This document shows, piece after piece, positions 1 to 11,106 of a DNA stretch of 64,000 bases. The DNA is from Naematelia aurantialba (taxonomy: Eukaryota; Basidiomycota; Tremellomycetes; Tremellales; Naemateliaceae). Each line of letters opens with the position of its first letter. Position 1 is the first letter of the stretch. The notes beneath the pieces are model-generated. The model worked only from the letters and a program-made list of their open reading frames with translations. It made no database searches and was not told the origin of the DNA. A program made the position numbers and the translations under genes. Where the stretch lies: assembly GCA_021527695.1 (NCBI GenBank), contig JAKFAO010000007.1, positions 372,001-436,000 of the forward strand, given 5' to 3'.

Positions 1-297
1 GTGCTGTTAGTTTCGTCTGCGGGATCTTACTGGTGCTACTTCATCTCACCTTTACCTGAACTTGACTTCTATTTCATCGCCTCATGTTTTCGACGTACCA
101 ATACCTCAGCTTGTGCTTTTTTCCTCCAGACTTGTGTTTCTGCCGTCGACCTCCCTCTTCTGTCCCTCTATCTTCGTGCTCTGCGGCGCCTCATCTACGA
201 CTCGTGCCGAGGAGAGAAAGAAATCAACAGTCCTAGCCCTGTCCTAGTCCTGTCCTAGTTATACTATGAGCCATCGTGCGTGTACTGACTCGAGCAG
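1..297. other. Probable intron or 5' flank of the RRM gene; no coding exon recognised
   Basis: No reading frame here gives the missing N-terminal half of the RRM. It ends in an acceptor-like tract (ctgactcgagcag), so it is best read as an intron or upstream sequence of the gene that follows. Confidence 0.4.
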
Positions 298-919
298 CGA
301 CAAAACACCGCGGCTTCGCCTTTCTGACCTTCGCATCCCCGTCTGACGCTCAAGACGCCATTGACAACTTCGACTTGAACGAGTTGCCCGGGTTCCGGGG
401 GAGTGGCCGCTTCCTCAAGTGCTCCATCGCGCAGCCGAACAAGTTTGGGAATGAGAGTGGTGGGGAGAACAGGTTTGATCGGCCGGGTACGTTTGCTCTC
501 CGATGCCGCTCCTCACGTACGACCACCCATGTCTGTCACCCTTCTTGCATCCTGTATCCCTCTTCCTCCCTCTCCTTTCCCTCTGCCTTCCCTCTCCCAC
601 CCTCTCCCACCCTTCCAATGCCATTCTGTCTACCATTCTGTCAACTGCCATCCTGCACTTCTTCATGCCATTCTCCCACAGTGCCACTCCGCTATACTAC
701 CGTCCTGCATTCCGCTGTTGCCTCTCGCAACATCCCATCGTGCCAGCTAGCAACATCCTCCATCGCCCGTGCGCAATATATGCCGACGCGCTGACTCGGC
801 CAGTGTGGGAATCCGAAGAGTGGTTACAAAAGTACTCGAAACCGGTAGACGAAAATGGAGAACCCCAAGAGACAGCTCCCGCAGAACCAGCAGACGCACA
901 AGCAGACGAAGAGGACTAG
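298..919 (+). CDS. RRM protein resembling the N-terminal part of cyclophilin E (PPIE), 5' end outside window
   Basis: An RNA-recognition motif protein of the kind found at the N-terminus of PPIE (Cyp33), which is associated with spliceosomes. An exon entering after the acceptor at 296-297 encodes the RNP1 core RGFAFLTF followed by a DAQDAIDNFDLNEL helix. A 317-bp intron (487-803) separates it from the last exon, which reads RPVWESEEWLQKYSKP, the PPIE linker signature. The protein then stops at 917-919 after an acidic tail, so no cyclophilin domain follows and this is an RRM-only form. The N-terminal half of the RRM (RNP2) is not visible in bases 1-297, so the first exon or exons probably lie left of the window. 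The long intron is C/T-rich and carries several meaningless open frames. Confidence 0.75.
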
Positions 920-1139
920 CTAGAAACGTAGCATCGGCACTACCGTATGCCCACATGCACATTGTTGTACTACGGCACATATGTCATATAATGGCTCCTC
1001 GAGTATACAGCGCATTTGTTGCACAACACCAGGTAAGGGGCAATGCCTGAGTTCCTCAACTCCTGATATCGACATGGATTGCATTGCATCATACATGAAA
1101 CGGGCCCTTCTTCCTATTGCGGACTGCCGCAGCTCACAT

Positions 1140-4100
1140 CTAGATCCTCACGAGACAATATGGAACCTGCGTCCGTGAGCTGAGCATCACAGACTTTGCG
1201 GTGCACTCAAGCCAACTCACCTCGACGTCCTCGTCATTCTCGTCGTTCACCATGACCTCGACCAGAAGGTTCTTCGTCCATGGCGGGATTGGCTTCTTGC
1301 TCACATGCTCTACCAGCTCGCTCATCCTCATCCCCAGGCGATCCGCAGTCTGAATCGTCAGCTAGACGCCGAAAGGTCCTACTGACCTTCTTCGCAGGGA
1401 CAAACGAAGACCACAACATCGAAACTCCCTGCGACACCATCTGCACTTCGAGATTGTGCGTGTTCTTGAACCAGTCTAGCAGATCCTGCAATGTCGGGTT
1501 ACCGTCCAGTTCAAATCTGTCCCACAGCGTCCACTCGGTATCGCCATACTGCGGTCGTCAGTTGCATTCCCCCCAACACGCCAGCCTCCTCACCTTTTGC
1601 TTCGCTGCCGCGATCGGCTCTGAGAAGCCGAAGAATGGCAACGCCAGATTAACAAAGCCATTCTTGTAGTCTTCCAACTTGTCCTTCTTGTCGATAATCT
1701 AGATGCCCATTAGCCAGATCATGCAGTCTCGTGCCAAGACTCGCCTTGTACAGCTCCAGGCAGACCAACCCGACAGCGAGGGCCGTGGTGGTTGCAATGG
1801 CCGGGATGATCTTGCCCGCAATCAACTTTGTCTTGTGCCTATCCGCCTCGGTGATACCGTAGTTCCTCGCTCGCAAGTTGGAGGCAGCAGTGATAAAGTC
1901 GATGTGGTGGTTGGTGTCATCATCTTTCTCAAAATCAACCGGTTGCAACCGGAATCCAGCAAGGGAGGATGGAGATGGCAACGAAGCGACAATAGCATCG
2001 ACATCGTCATCTTCGTCGTCGTTGTTCGCTACAGGCTCGTTCTCATTGACTTGGATCTTGACACCACTCTTTGGGGTGAAGGGAGGAATCTGCATATTCT
2101 CGACGACCTTGCGGAACAAGGCAGGATCTCGTTCACCTTTCAGTCCATAGTTGTAAGCGTGAAGGTTGGCGGCAGCGACGAGATACTCCATGTCCAATTT
2201 CTAGCACACAATGAGCCAAATTCAACCATCATCCACGCCACTTACGTTGTCGAGGCTGAACTCCAAGGGGTCCGGTGCCCTCTTAGGCCCAGACCAGAAC
2301 GGCGTTCCATTAGAGTTGACCTGTACATGTGTCAGCTGTGGATAACGTAGAGGAGAAGGGCTGACCTGGTCTTTGGGCAGATTGTACAGCAGCTGTTTGA
2401 TCTCATTGACGTAGTCGCTCTCATACTGTAGTCGTGCCCATTCGATGCACTGGGAAAACGAGGTAGGACGCTCCTTGACCAGATACTTCTCGATTTGTTT
2501 GAGCTGATCGTGATGCTGCCCGGAGCTCTTAAGAGTCGTTTCCACAAAGTTTGGTTGGGAGAGATACAGGTTGACAGTGGTCGGAGGGTTGACATATAGT
2601 GCGTCGAACGCTTCTCTAGCCCACTAGAATATGGTGAGCAGAAGAACCCATGGTAGTAGACTGGCGCACCTGGATTGTATGCTCGATAGCGTTGGGGAAG
2701 TTCTTGACAGTACACGAAGGGATAGATTTCTCAGGAGGGTCCTGTGAGGAAGAGTACGACTCGGTGAGGAAGGGAACCACAACCTGGGTATTGGCTTTGG
2801 TGCCAAGAGTACCTGATTCAAGCAGCGGCTTCTGGAAAAAGACGCAGCGTCGATCCATGTACTGGCGAGCCACGACGTTGTCAAGAGCATTTGTAACGCC
2901 GTCAATTGAAGCGAAGAAGTCGTCACCGTATTCCTCTGCTATACGTAAGTATAGACTTTGGACTGATATAGTCCTGCTTACTCTCTGTCTCGGGCCCAAC
3001 ACGGTCCTCGTGAGGGATGATCTTGCCCTTCAGACTTGGGTTCATCTCGGAAACAGCCGCTGCCGCACTCTCCGCTTTGAACTTGCCCACATCTTTCGGG
3101 CGGAACAAGAACTGTCGGTTCAGATTGCTCTTCTCGATCGTGTCCAAATCGGTAACGTGGATGATGCCGTCTTTGCCCGTCGCCAGTCCCATCATGCTCC
3201 AATTCTTCAGCATCTCACAACCGATCGCCCCTGATCCAACCAGGAACTCCCGATAGTTGAAAATCTTCTCCTGGAAGGTTTTGCCAAAGACAGCAATCTG
3301 TCCATCATATCGAGAGCCCACTGGTTGGCAGTCGGCCTCGGTAGGTACGTCCTTTGGCATCGACTCTAGCGAATCAAGGTACATGACCTGTTGCATCGGG
3401 TGGAATTTGGCCGAGCAGGCTTTGAGGACCTCTTGCGCGACAAAGCCCCCAATCACAGCCACCATGGGCGATAGGTCACCTGTTGCCTGGAAAGCCAGCT
3501 CTCGGAGGACATTTTCATCAAGATCTCCTTCGCCATTCGCCTGTTTGTGGATATCCTTGGCAAGAGCGATCACTGTCTCTGCTTCAGAAGCGTTCCGAGG
3601 TCGAGGAAGGTGACCAGATTTCTCGTAGAATGCTGAGAGTGCTTGGAATCCAGCATGCAGGGTCGCCGGTCGGTCCCATTTGGCAAAGTCGGTAATGAAG
3701 AAATCGGGTTGAACGAGACTTTCCTTGAGGGATTTCTTCAGACAATCAGCAACATACGTGGCTAAACAAGGGACATCTCACAAAGTGCAGAATTTTTGGC
3801 ATCTTGACCTGTGTGAACAGGCCGCCACTTTCATAGGTTCCGAGTCCTGTAGTGTTTCCGATGGAGAAGGCGTACGGTCCTGCGGAGGTCAGCCACGAAG
3901 GGAAAGAGAAGAAAGTGGACCCACCCTTGGTCGTGATCTTCCTGGGCTCGCAACCGTTCAAGGCCTCCATGCCTTTGATCTCTGAAAAGGTCACATAGTC
4001 TCCATCCTCCAATCCATGCCGCGTCTCGTCCAAGCAGGTGACCACCGAGTCTTCACCATCCTCGATATACACGATCATGCCCGTTTGAGGTTGTTCGCCT

Positions 4101-5064
4101 GTAGAGTCTACGCAGACAAAATCATTTCCAAAGTCGGTGAAAACCGAGCTTAACCAGTTGTAAGCAATGTGGGAGGGGGGCCAAGAGCAGTGTCGCACAC
4201 TCACCCAAACAGGCCACGGACATCAGCAGCAATAAAGTAGATGCCGTTGTTACGTGTGAACTCGTCGATCTCTATTTGCTTCTCAATGGTGGCATTTGTG
4301 AGCACGACTACCTGGGTCGAAGGTTAGCAACAGACCGGCGGAAACGGACAACGAACCTGGTAGGGGGCGACCATTTCTGGCGTGATCTCCCCTGATCCCT
4401 CGAGGACTTTGATCGGAACGTAGCTGTTGAGCTCCGCTAGACGTGGTCCTGTGACTTCTGCTCGTGTCTTGCCGATGTCGGCCTCGCGCAGGAAGAACTG
4501 CGGTGACATCAGAGACAGTCCGAGCGTTGGAGAGACAACCCACCTGGGTGCCGAGATCGGCGACCTCAACAGGGTTAGGATCGTATATTGTCACAGTCTT
4601 CACTCCTGCCAGTGCTACGTTCTTGGCTGATATCGCGATCAGCTCGGAATGCTGCCTAAGCGGGATAAGCAGAACTGACCAATCTCTACGCCGAGCCCCT
4701 TCATCCCCACGACGAGAACATTGGAAGTAGCCATTTTCTTCATGGCTATATTCGATCAGCTTGCTCCATGTGGAAAAGAGCTATTGGCTGACCCTCATAG
4801 CCAAGGACATAGCTATGAACCACACTGTCAGTGTACACAAGGGAAGAAAGGTGGAGAAACTGACAGTTGCCGAGAGTACAGACCCTCTAGATAGGTATTC
4901 CGTCAGCGATATTCCCTGTGAAAGGGTACCGTTTCCGAGCAGCTTTATACATTCAAACTCACCATCGACTATAGCATGCATCAGCTGGACTCTGGAGAGA
5001 CGGAAAAGTGCGACGTACTAGAATCGCCGGGGACTACCGAGTCCACGTCCATTTCAGACGCCAT
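1140..5064 (-). CDS. UBA1: Ubiquitin-activating enzyme E1
   Basis: Activates ubiquitin with ATP and passes it as a thioester to E2 enzymes. The start [11 protein letters not shown] at 5064 leads into the inactive adenylation half ([13 protein letters not shown]). The active adenylation domain follows with [20 protein letters not shown] and the [16 protein letters not shown] nucleotide/zinc-site region near 3100-3250. The catalytic cysteine lies in [16 protein letters not shown] (Cys codon 2712-2714), then the second catalytic-cysteine half-domain and a C-terminal ubiquitin-fold domain ending [19 protein letters not shown]. The gene is split by many short introns. The last, inside [11 protein letters not shown], removes about 54 bp before the stop at 1140-1142. 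Family members usually have PLCT or PICT at the active site; here it is PSCT. The start is chosen because it is the first ATG and gives the usual acidic N-terminus. Confidence 0.95.
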
Positions 5065-5567
5065 GTTGGATGAACGACAAGTCACTAGAAAATGAAAGAG
5101 CGGAGGGGTTCAGCAAGCACGGTAGGCAGTTCGATTCACTGCTCTTCTATACGATGTGCTGGGATACAAGACCTCGTCGACGTTGGTATGCTGATAAAGC
5201 AATGACAAAGGGAGAAAAGGGAGAATCACAACGGAGATTCCAGCAACCAGTGACGCCACTGGGGCCATTTGCTTCCGTCCACCACTTGTACGCTTCAGTT
5301 GTTGCTGCTTGATAAGCTTCCCATTGTACGCCGCCGCTGGGCGGATTCGCCATGCATGCTTCATGCACTGTACACTTTAGCCCATGTCGATGCACTTGTC
5401 TGTCACGGCCACCGAGGCCAAGGCAAGGCCTGGGCAACTGGACAACAAGGCGTACGAAGGCTACTACGCCTACTTCGATACCCCAGCTTTTACCCCGCAC
5501 GCGCGGCCTCTATATTCGACTCTCTTGACTCTGCATACACTATTACTATACACCATACGCATCCAAG
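5065..5567. promoter_or_regulatory. Shared divergent promoter region of UBA1 and the PI31 gene
   Basis: About 500 bp lie between the two start codons, and no plausible gene is seen in it. A TATA-like ctatattc lies about 55 bp upstream of the PI31 ATG. I looked for the yeast proteasome box GGTGGCAAA on both strands and did not see it. Confidence 0.5.
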
Positions 5568-6950
5568 ATGTCTGATCCCCTCGACGCAAATCAGCTGATA
5601 TCGCTCATACCAACTCTCCTGCCTTGGAGCACGGACTCTCCCCTACCCCATCCTACCGATGCCGTCGCTGCTCTCGTCCATGCCATCCACGTTTCGCTCA
5701 ACTTCCGCCTGGTGCTGAGTCAAAACACGCCTGCAGCTCCTACGGCCATCCCTGCAGCTACTGAAAATGATACGCAAGGGGTCGCGGTCCAGAGTGAAGA
5801 TTTCGATGACGGGGCGTCAGAGACCACCACCGCGGTCGATCATGAGGAAGAACAGCCGTCGTCCTCGGTAGCGGCGAACCGGCTTCCCGACGGCTGGAAC
5901 CGGCGGGGCGAGGATGCATATGTCTTGGAATACAGGCATGACCAGAGCTCCATGGTTTTCAGAGTACGCGTAGGCCGTATGGGTGGCAGAGTACAAGTGG
6001 ATGCGGCGGCCGAGGTGAGCGTTCCTTCCCCCCCATGGGTGCAAAGCTGACGAATCATAGGATAATGCGCCACATAGCCTGTCAATTGTGCTGGCTGATG
6101 TGGTGGACGCATCGGCGTTTCCAATTCCAAGCTCATCAACTGCAAGTGGGTCGGCGACGGCTTCACCGGCCGAAGCCATTGGCTTCCAATCTGTGGACAA
6201 GTGTGTCTTCGCTCATCGCCCTTGCTACACTTGACTGGTTCCCCAGCTGACATAGTTGTTAGTATCCGCACGTTTGTGGACCAGTACAAGCGGGAGATTA
6301 TCGCACGCCTTCTTCCTGGAGTGTACACGGAGCCTGCGGGCGGTGGTTCAGGCTCCGACCCCCGCAACCCGCCTCCAGCGGGACAGGGGCGTAACCCAGC
6401 TCCTGCTCGTCCTGACCCGCTGATCGATCCGATCAACCCTCTTCGTTTGGGCCCGTCTTATCCCCGGAATCCCGCGTCAGTGGGACACCGCGACCTCGAC
6501 CCCTTAGCAGGGTTTCAGCCTCCTGGGGCTTTCAACCCCAGAGGGGACGGGGGAGGAATGTACGTCGACTTTAATCATCCCTTGTTCGATGGACGCCGCG
6601 GCACCAGCGGCGGGATCAGAGGAGACCCGGACCTAGATCTCCAAGGTGGACCAGGAGGTATGATTCAGCCTCCTGGGGCTCGTTGGGACCCGGTGGGACC
6701 CGGCATGGGCGGCGGGCTCAGAGACCCGCTGCAGGGAAGAGACTTTGGGGACGAGCTGCCCCCGCCTGGTGAGTTTGGGCCAGACCTGGGTAGGCTCGGC
6801 GGCGGTGGCATCGGAGGCATGGGCGGTAGGGGCAGAGGCGGCGGCAGGGGTGGTGTTGGCGGTGCTGGGTTCCCCGGGTTGCCGGGGATGGGTGGAAGTA
6901 GGGGCGGAGGCGGCTTTGGCGGAGGCTTTGGAGGCGGCATGTACATGTGA
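5568..6950 (+). CDS. PI31-type proteasome regulator (PSMF1 family)
   Basis: PI31 proteins bind the 20S proteasome and affect its activity and assembly. Three exons are readable: 5568-6014, 6061-6200 and 6263-6950, joined in frame by introns of 46 and 62 bp. The N-terminal region (about residues 1-210) corresponds to the FP domain, with a Ser/Ala/Glu-rich insert. The C-terminal half is rich in Pro and Gly and holds the family signature DPLIDPINPLRLGPSYP, then DPLAGF and MYVDFNHPLFDGRR. The extreme C-terminus GGGMYM fits the HbYX pattern (hydrophobic-Tyr-any) used to dock on the 20S alpha ring. It is divergent from UBA1, which works in the same pathway. Confidence 0.85.
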
Positions 6951-7263
6951 GACAGGACGGGCGGCAAATTCGTGGGCGAGAGGATAAGGATGAGGGAGGT
7001 GGGTGGACCCGTGTGAGCACCAAGGCAAGCAATGAGAGCCTGGTTTTGTTGTACAGGCATATCGATTGTGCTACATGCAGATGCAGGGACGGAGTAGGAT
7101 TATGGTACAAGCCAAACGCAGCGTGGTAGCCTCCGCGTGACCATATGGTCCAGTACACACTGACAGAGACGGCATAATCTCTTGAACCATAATTATTCTG
7201 AAAACACTGCCAGGGACGACCGTGTATGAATCCTTGAAGACGCCTGTTTGCGCAAGGGTTGAC
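6951..7263. other. Intergenic, convergent 3' flanks
   Basis: The 3' ends of the PI31 gene (plus) and the acidic protein gene (minus) face each other here. I see no gene, RNA or strong repeat. Confidence 0.5.
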
Positions 7264-8347
7264 CTAAGCCACGGCAGTCGTGGTAGCTGTCGTGGTAGTG
7301 GTAGCGGTCGTGGTAGTGGTAGCGGGTGTGTCGGTAGGCGGGACTGGGACTGGGGTTAGGGCTGGAGCCTCGAGGCAGACGTCACCGAATTCTGCGTTCC
7401 TTCAGCCTGGTCTAACGATGCAAGCGTGACAAGGATGGAAGGGCACGGGGAGACGGGAAGGCCGTGGCGAAGGGAAAGGTGATGGGGAGGGGATTGGTAG
7501 GCGAACACCACGGCCAAGGAGATAGGTTACAAGGTTCGAAATCTCGAGAACAGAGGAAGAGCAAGGAGAGCAAGGAGAGTAAGGAGGCACTGACCGTTGT
7601 TCCACCTAGCGACAATCTCGCTCTCGTACACAGTACTTTCCTTGCCTCTGGGCGGGGCCATGGTGGTCTGTGCTGCTCGTTTGCGAGATCTCTTCTGTCT
7701 TGCTGCCTGGAGCTAGGTCAGCCGGTCTTTCCCTGCCGTCTACTGCTTCTTTGTGGTGTACTCTGCACTCTTCGCTGTCCACTGCCCACCATCCACTCGT
7801 CACTATTCACTGCGCATGTCCACGGGTGTCGCGCACATCCGACCATGCCCATGTCCGCTATCCGCCGTGCGCTTACATGTAGGGACCCCACAAGACTCAC
7901 CCGCTTCGACGGCGTAGGACCAGCCTTGCTCCCTGACCCAACGGCTCCAGCACCATCCAAAGTCGCCCCTCCCTCCTCATCGTCCAGGTCATCGTCCTCG
8001 CCTTCCTCCTCTTCGCCAAGCACAGCAGAGCGCGTAGTATTCACGCCCTCATCGTGCTCCTTGTCGTTCCCGTTCTCGATCTCGTCGTCATTGTCTATTT
8101 CACGCTCGTGCTCGTTGTCTGACATGCGAAGGTCGCTGCCCTGGTTAGGCGACGAGCTAGATGACGAGCCGCTATCGACCTCCATCCTTAAAGCTGGTTC
8201 GGGCGGGGGCGACGGTGCAGCTCCAGAGGTTGCTGTTGCAACTGACACTGATGCAGTCGCCGAAGAGCGCGGAGACAGGGCAACGCCGCCTGGACCAGGG
8301 CGGAGAGGAGTAGTGTTCTGCGATGCTGGGGGAGTGAAATCGGCCAT
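7264..8347 (-). CDS. Unrecognised acidic, probably nuclear protein
   Basis: Exon 1 starts MADFTPPASQNTTPLRPGPG at 8347 and runs through a Ser-rich stretch, an acidic Glu/Asp tract (EEEEGEDDDLDDEEGG) and SKRVSL. It is followed by a donor (gtgagtc). A later exon reads RQKRSRKRAAQTTMAPPRG, a basic nuclear-localisation-like stretch, then ESTVYESEIVARWNNGQ. The last exon reads EFGDVCLEAPALTP and ends in a Thr/Ala-rich tail at 7264-7266. The acidic and basic composition suggests a chromatin or nucleic-acid partner, but I do not recognise the family. An open frame of 296 codons on the other strand over the same bases is a shadow. Exon borders are by eye. Confidence 0.5.
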
Positions 8348-9110
8348 TTTGTAGGCGGTCCTCTCGTGTGGATGAGGTGGTGGTGAAGAAGCAAAGAAGC
8401 AAGTCCGAAGATGGTCTGAGGCCTTTCCGGTGGAGGTTGGTACACTGGACAGACGCCTACTGCCTTGCTTGTGGCCGTCCTCGTCGTTCAATTCCCTCAT
8501 CATCCACATCTCATCCGTCGCAACCTTGACGGAGGAAAGAGTAGAAAGCATCGTGCTAGGCACACGGCAGGCAGTATGACAGAAGACCTCTCTCCGAGCA
8601 TAAAGATACACCACACCTCTATTCCCTCTCCTCTCCCTTCTTCACCGTCCTTCATCTTCCATTTGACACGCTTACGAGACACCCTCATGCTATGGGTCGG
8701 TACTGGCCCGCCAAGCGATGACACCTCGTATCTCGGGTCTGGTACCGCGGAGCAGGCTGTGTCGATCGAGCGCAAAGTCGCTTCGGAATGGGCGGTAGGC
8801 ATGCCGGGCCGAGGGGTGCGTTGATGCACCAAATTGTGCTGATGCGCCTCGTGCAGAATATACCGGTGACTTCGACACCTATCTATAGATCTGGATCGTC
8901 AGATATTGCAGTTCCAATGTCATCGCGTCTAGGTATGTCGTCACCTACACGCATTCAGCCCAACGAAGCAAGACGTGCGGAGGGAGAAGGAGTTCCAAGG
9001 GGCAAGGAAGAATACGCAGGCGAGCGCAAGCTGACAGACCACAAGCTCGCCGCTTCCCTCCGAACCAAATACATCTATCACTCTCGCTGCCGACTTCTCT
9101 AACGGCGCAG
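8348..9110. other. Stretch without a resolved gene; possible upstream exons of the small plus-strand gene
   Basis: It contains the 5' flank of the acidic protein gene. On the plus strand there are scattered splice-like signals, such as a donor at about 8934 and acceptors before 9030 and 9111, that could belong to the exon at 9111-9215. No reading frame could be joined with confidence. Confidence 0.3.
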
Positions 9111-9215
9111 TCTGGGCCATCGCTCGACCCCTTCGCTAGCAAGGTGCTGCTCGTGCTGGAGAAGAAGCTCGTAGGGTGGATTGAGGAGATCCTGGCGGCT
9201 GAGAAGGTGTCATAA
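9111..9215 (+). CDS. Possible terminal exon of a small unidentified gene
   Basis: After a good branch/acceptor pair (ctctaacggcgcag) one frame reads SGPSLDPFASKVLLVLEKK and ends LVGWIEEILAAEKVS with a TAA at 9213-9215. This is an amphipathic, helix-like sequence unlike the random frames around it. The upstream exons could not be assembled in frame, and the family is not recognised. The transposon begins 355 bp downstream. Confidence 0.3.
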   Translation, partial: SGPSLDPFASKVLLVLEKKLVGWIEEILAAEKVS

Positions 9216-9563
9216 CAGCTTGAGAGCTTGCATTGGCCAGTACAGCCCTAGGGACCCTGTCGTACGGTACCCCAGCTCGCTGCTGGATGCGGTAGCCGGC
9301 AGCTTGCAGCTGGAGAGGCAGGCGGTCACAGGACGAGGAAGCGTCAGCCCAGTCCGAGCTGTTTCCCTCGGGCACTGGACACCTGGACGAGCCAAGAGCC
9401 ATCGATACAATGCTATGCAGCATTGTGCAGTGCAGTCAGTCTGCCGCGCCGTGTATATAACCTCAGCCGTGAATCCCAGCTCGCATGCTGCTGTGCATTG
9501 GGTGATACGATGCTTGCCATGGTCTCATGACGCGCCGATCCTCTCAAAACTCAAAATCCACGC
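9216..9563. other. Original upstream region of ERG24, now left flank of the transposon
   Basis: No gene is seen. Before insertion this sequence would have continued directly into the ERG24 5' flank at 17832. A minus-strand ATCACCCAAT near 9500 is a loose match to sterol regulatory (SRE-like) sites; this is only suggestive. Confidence 0.35.
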
Positions 9564-9569
9564 GACCGC
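9564..9569 (+). repeat. Left target-site duplication GACCGC
   Basis: The hexamer GACCGC lies directly outside the left TIR and is repeated directly outside the right TIR at 17826-17831. Confidence 0.85.
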
Positions 9570-9675
9570 TATGGAAAGCGGATCCGGCCACGCGGTTTTT
9601 GTAAATTTCTCAAGAAAATGGGTGATCGTCAACGATCACTTCCATGCTTCATCCAGCATCATTGATCTTCATTGA
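9570..9675 (+). repeat. Left terminal inverted repeat (106 bp)
   Basis: It matches the reverse complement of 17720-17825 except at AAA versus CCC (9575-9577) and one T/C (9619). It contains the perfect palindrome GTGATCGTCAACGATCAC at 9622-9639 and ends in a TCATTGA-type motif. Confidence 0.93.
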
Positions 9676-9923
9676 CAAGGATATAGGACTCAGAAACATC
9701 TACTGCAAACGTAATTCAGCTGTTAGGATGTTCGGATACTTAGATACTTAGATACTCAATGACCTTCAATGACTTTCATTGGTGTTGCCCAATCTGTATT
9801 ACTGCTACGCCATGATTCAATGACTTTCATTGATGTTGCCCCGAGATGTGACATTGCTATGTGAAATGATAAGCTGTTCCCATTATGTGTCGAGATGATG
9901 ACCACATGGTGACAACAGATATG

Positions 9924-11106
9924 CTACAGACCACACCACTCTTCCCCCGGCTTGACTCCCAAGCCTCCAAACCGCTCTGCCGCCCTCCTGATGTCTTTGG
10001 CCGCTTCTTCCAGCAACCTCACCTGTGCTTCTCGAACAGCACGCTCGGCATTGATGCTCAGGAGCATTGGTGCTGCTCCTTCTATAGCTGTGACGGCTGA
10101 TCGCAACCTTGACAGCTGTTGTGAGTGATCTGCTGATGGCTTGAGGGTGCACTCTCCCAAACAAGTGCAGCAACGGCCTGCACCAGCTTGGCGGAAACAG
10201 TCATGATTTTTCTTTTTGCAATTGAAGCAAGCAGCCTCTCTTGCGATCTTCTCATATCGATGACTCTCATCAGCAGCGGCTGCCTGCACACCACATCAAC
10301 CTTCACCTGGGAGTAGGACTTTACTTACTGCCAGTTTCTGTAGCATCACTTCATCTCGCCGTCTCTTCTTCTTTATCGGAGTAGCTGGCTCATCCTCCTT
10401 CTTCTTTATCGGGACGAGGGACTCTTCCCCATCTCCTGATGCTTCCGGAGGCGTGGCAGACTGCCGTGTGCTGGCCTTTCTCTTCGATAGGGCGGTGGCA
10501 CTTGGGGTTATTGGTGGCATTGAGTTGGTATGCGATGGAGTGGCCATTTGGTCATGGGCGACATCGACTGCTGTGTCTATCAAGGATAAGTAATACTGCA
10601 GTTGAGTCGGCTCTTACCATTACCCTCAAAAGACAGATTCAGTGCAGCCCAATCCTCTTCCGTCAAGCGTGGTTCTTCCTGCCCATATTCTTCAGTCGGG
10701 TTTTCTAGCAGGGTCATTGGAAGAGTTGCGTCCACAGGCCCATCTCCGGCATCCAATGATGGTGCTGATTCGACTGGCGGTGGGTCTTGTGGCCCGGCAG
10801 TTCTTGCTTCACCCTCACTTCCTTGGCCGTGCGATTCGGCAACTTGTTCGTATCCCGGGATCGGGACAAGGGTCTTAGAGGTCATTGTTAGCTGGGGATC
10901 TGCTGTTCAGTCACAATGAAGCCCACCTTGCGGCCAAACTTTCCTTTTGCTGGCCGCTCCTGTTGCCACATGAACCCAGCAGGCGGGGACTCATAACGTC
11001 GGCCATGGGACTGTCGGTGACGAGGGATGCGTCGAGCCAGACGAGAGGGGGCTGCCTCCAGACTGGTCGCTGGGGACTCTGAGGTTTCCTGATTTCCAGA
11101 CTGCAT
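9924..11106 (-). CDS. Transposon accessory protein A with a cysteine cluster
   Basis: Four exons can be joined in frame. MQSGNQETSESPATS (start 11106) is rich in Arg and Ser. An exon starting near 10890 (LTMTSKTLVPIPGY) is acidic and Pro-rich. The next contains ALSKRKASTRQS and the basic run PIKKKRRRDE, a likely nuclear-localisation signal. The last exon holds AREAACFNCKKKNHDCF and RCCTCLGECTL, a Cys/His-rich cluster that may bind zinc, followed by a predicted helical region rich in Ala, Arg and Glu ending GVKPGEEWCGL. The first intron is only about 35 bp. No family is recognised. Its position inside the TIRs and the basic and cysteine-rich motifs suggest a DNA- or RNA-binding accessory protein of the element. 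Confidence 0.6.

Noticed and set aside
487..803. Several overlapping open frames in the RRM gene
   Set aside because: They are within a C/T-rich intron whose removal restores the conserved RPVWESEEW reading.
5110..5500. Minus-strand frames between UBA1 and PI31
   Set aside because: Basic, Arg/Val-rich translations typical of chance frames; the region fits a shared promoter.
7464..8354. 296-codon plus-strand open frame
   Set aside because: It is antisense to the acidic protein gene, whose low-complexity codons create it. The minus strand has coherent exons and a sensible start, and the plus-strand protein is Ser/Pro noise.
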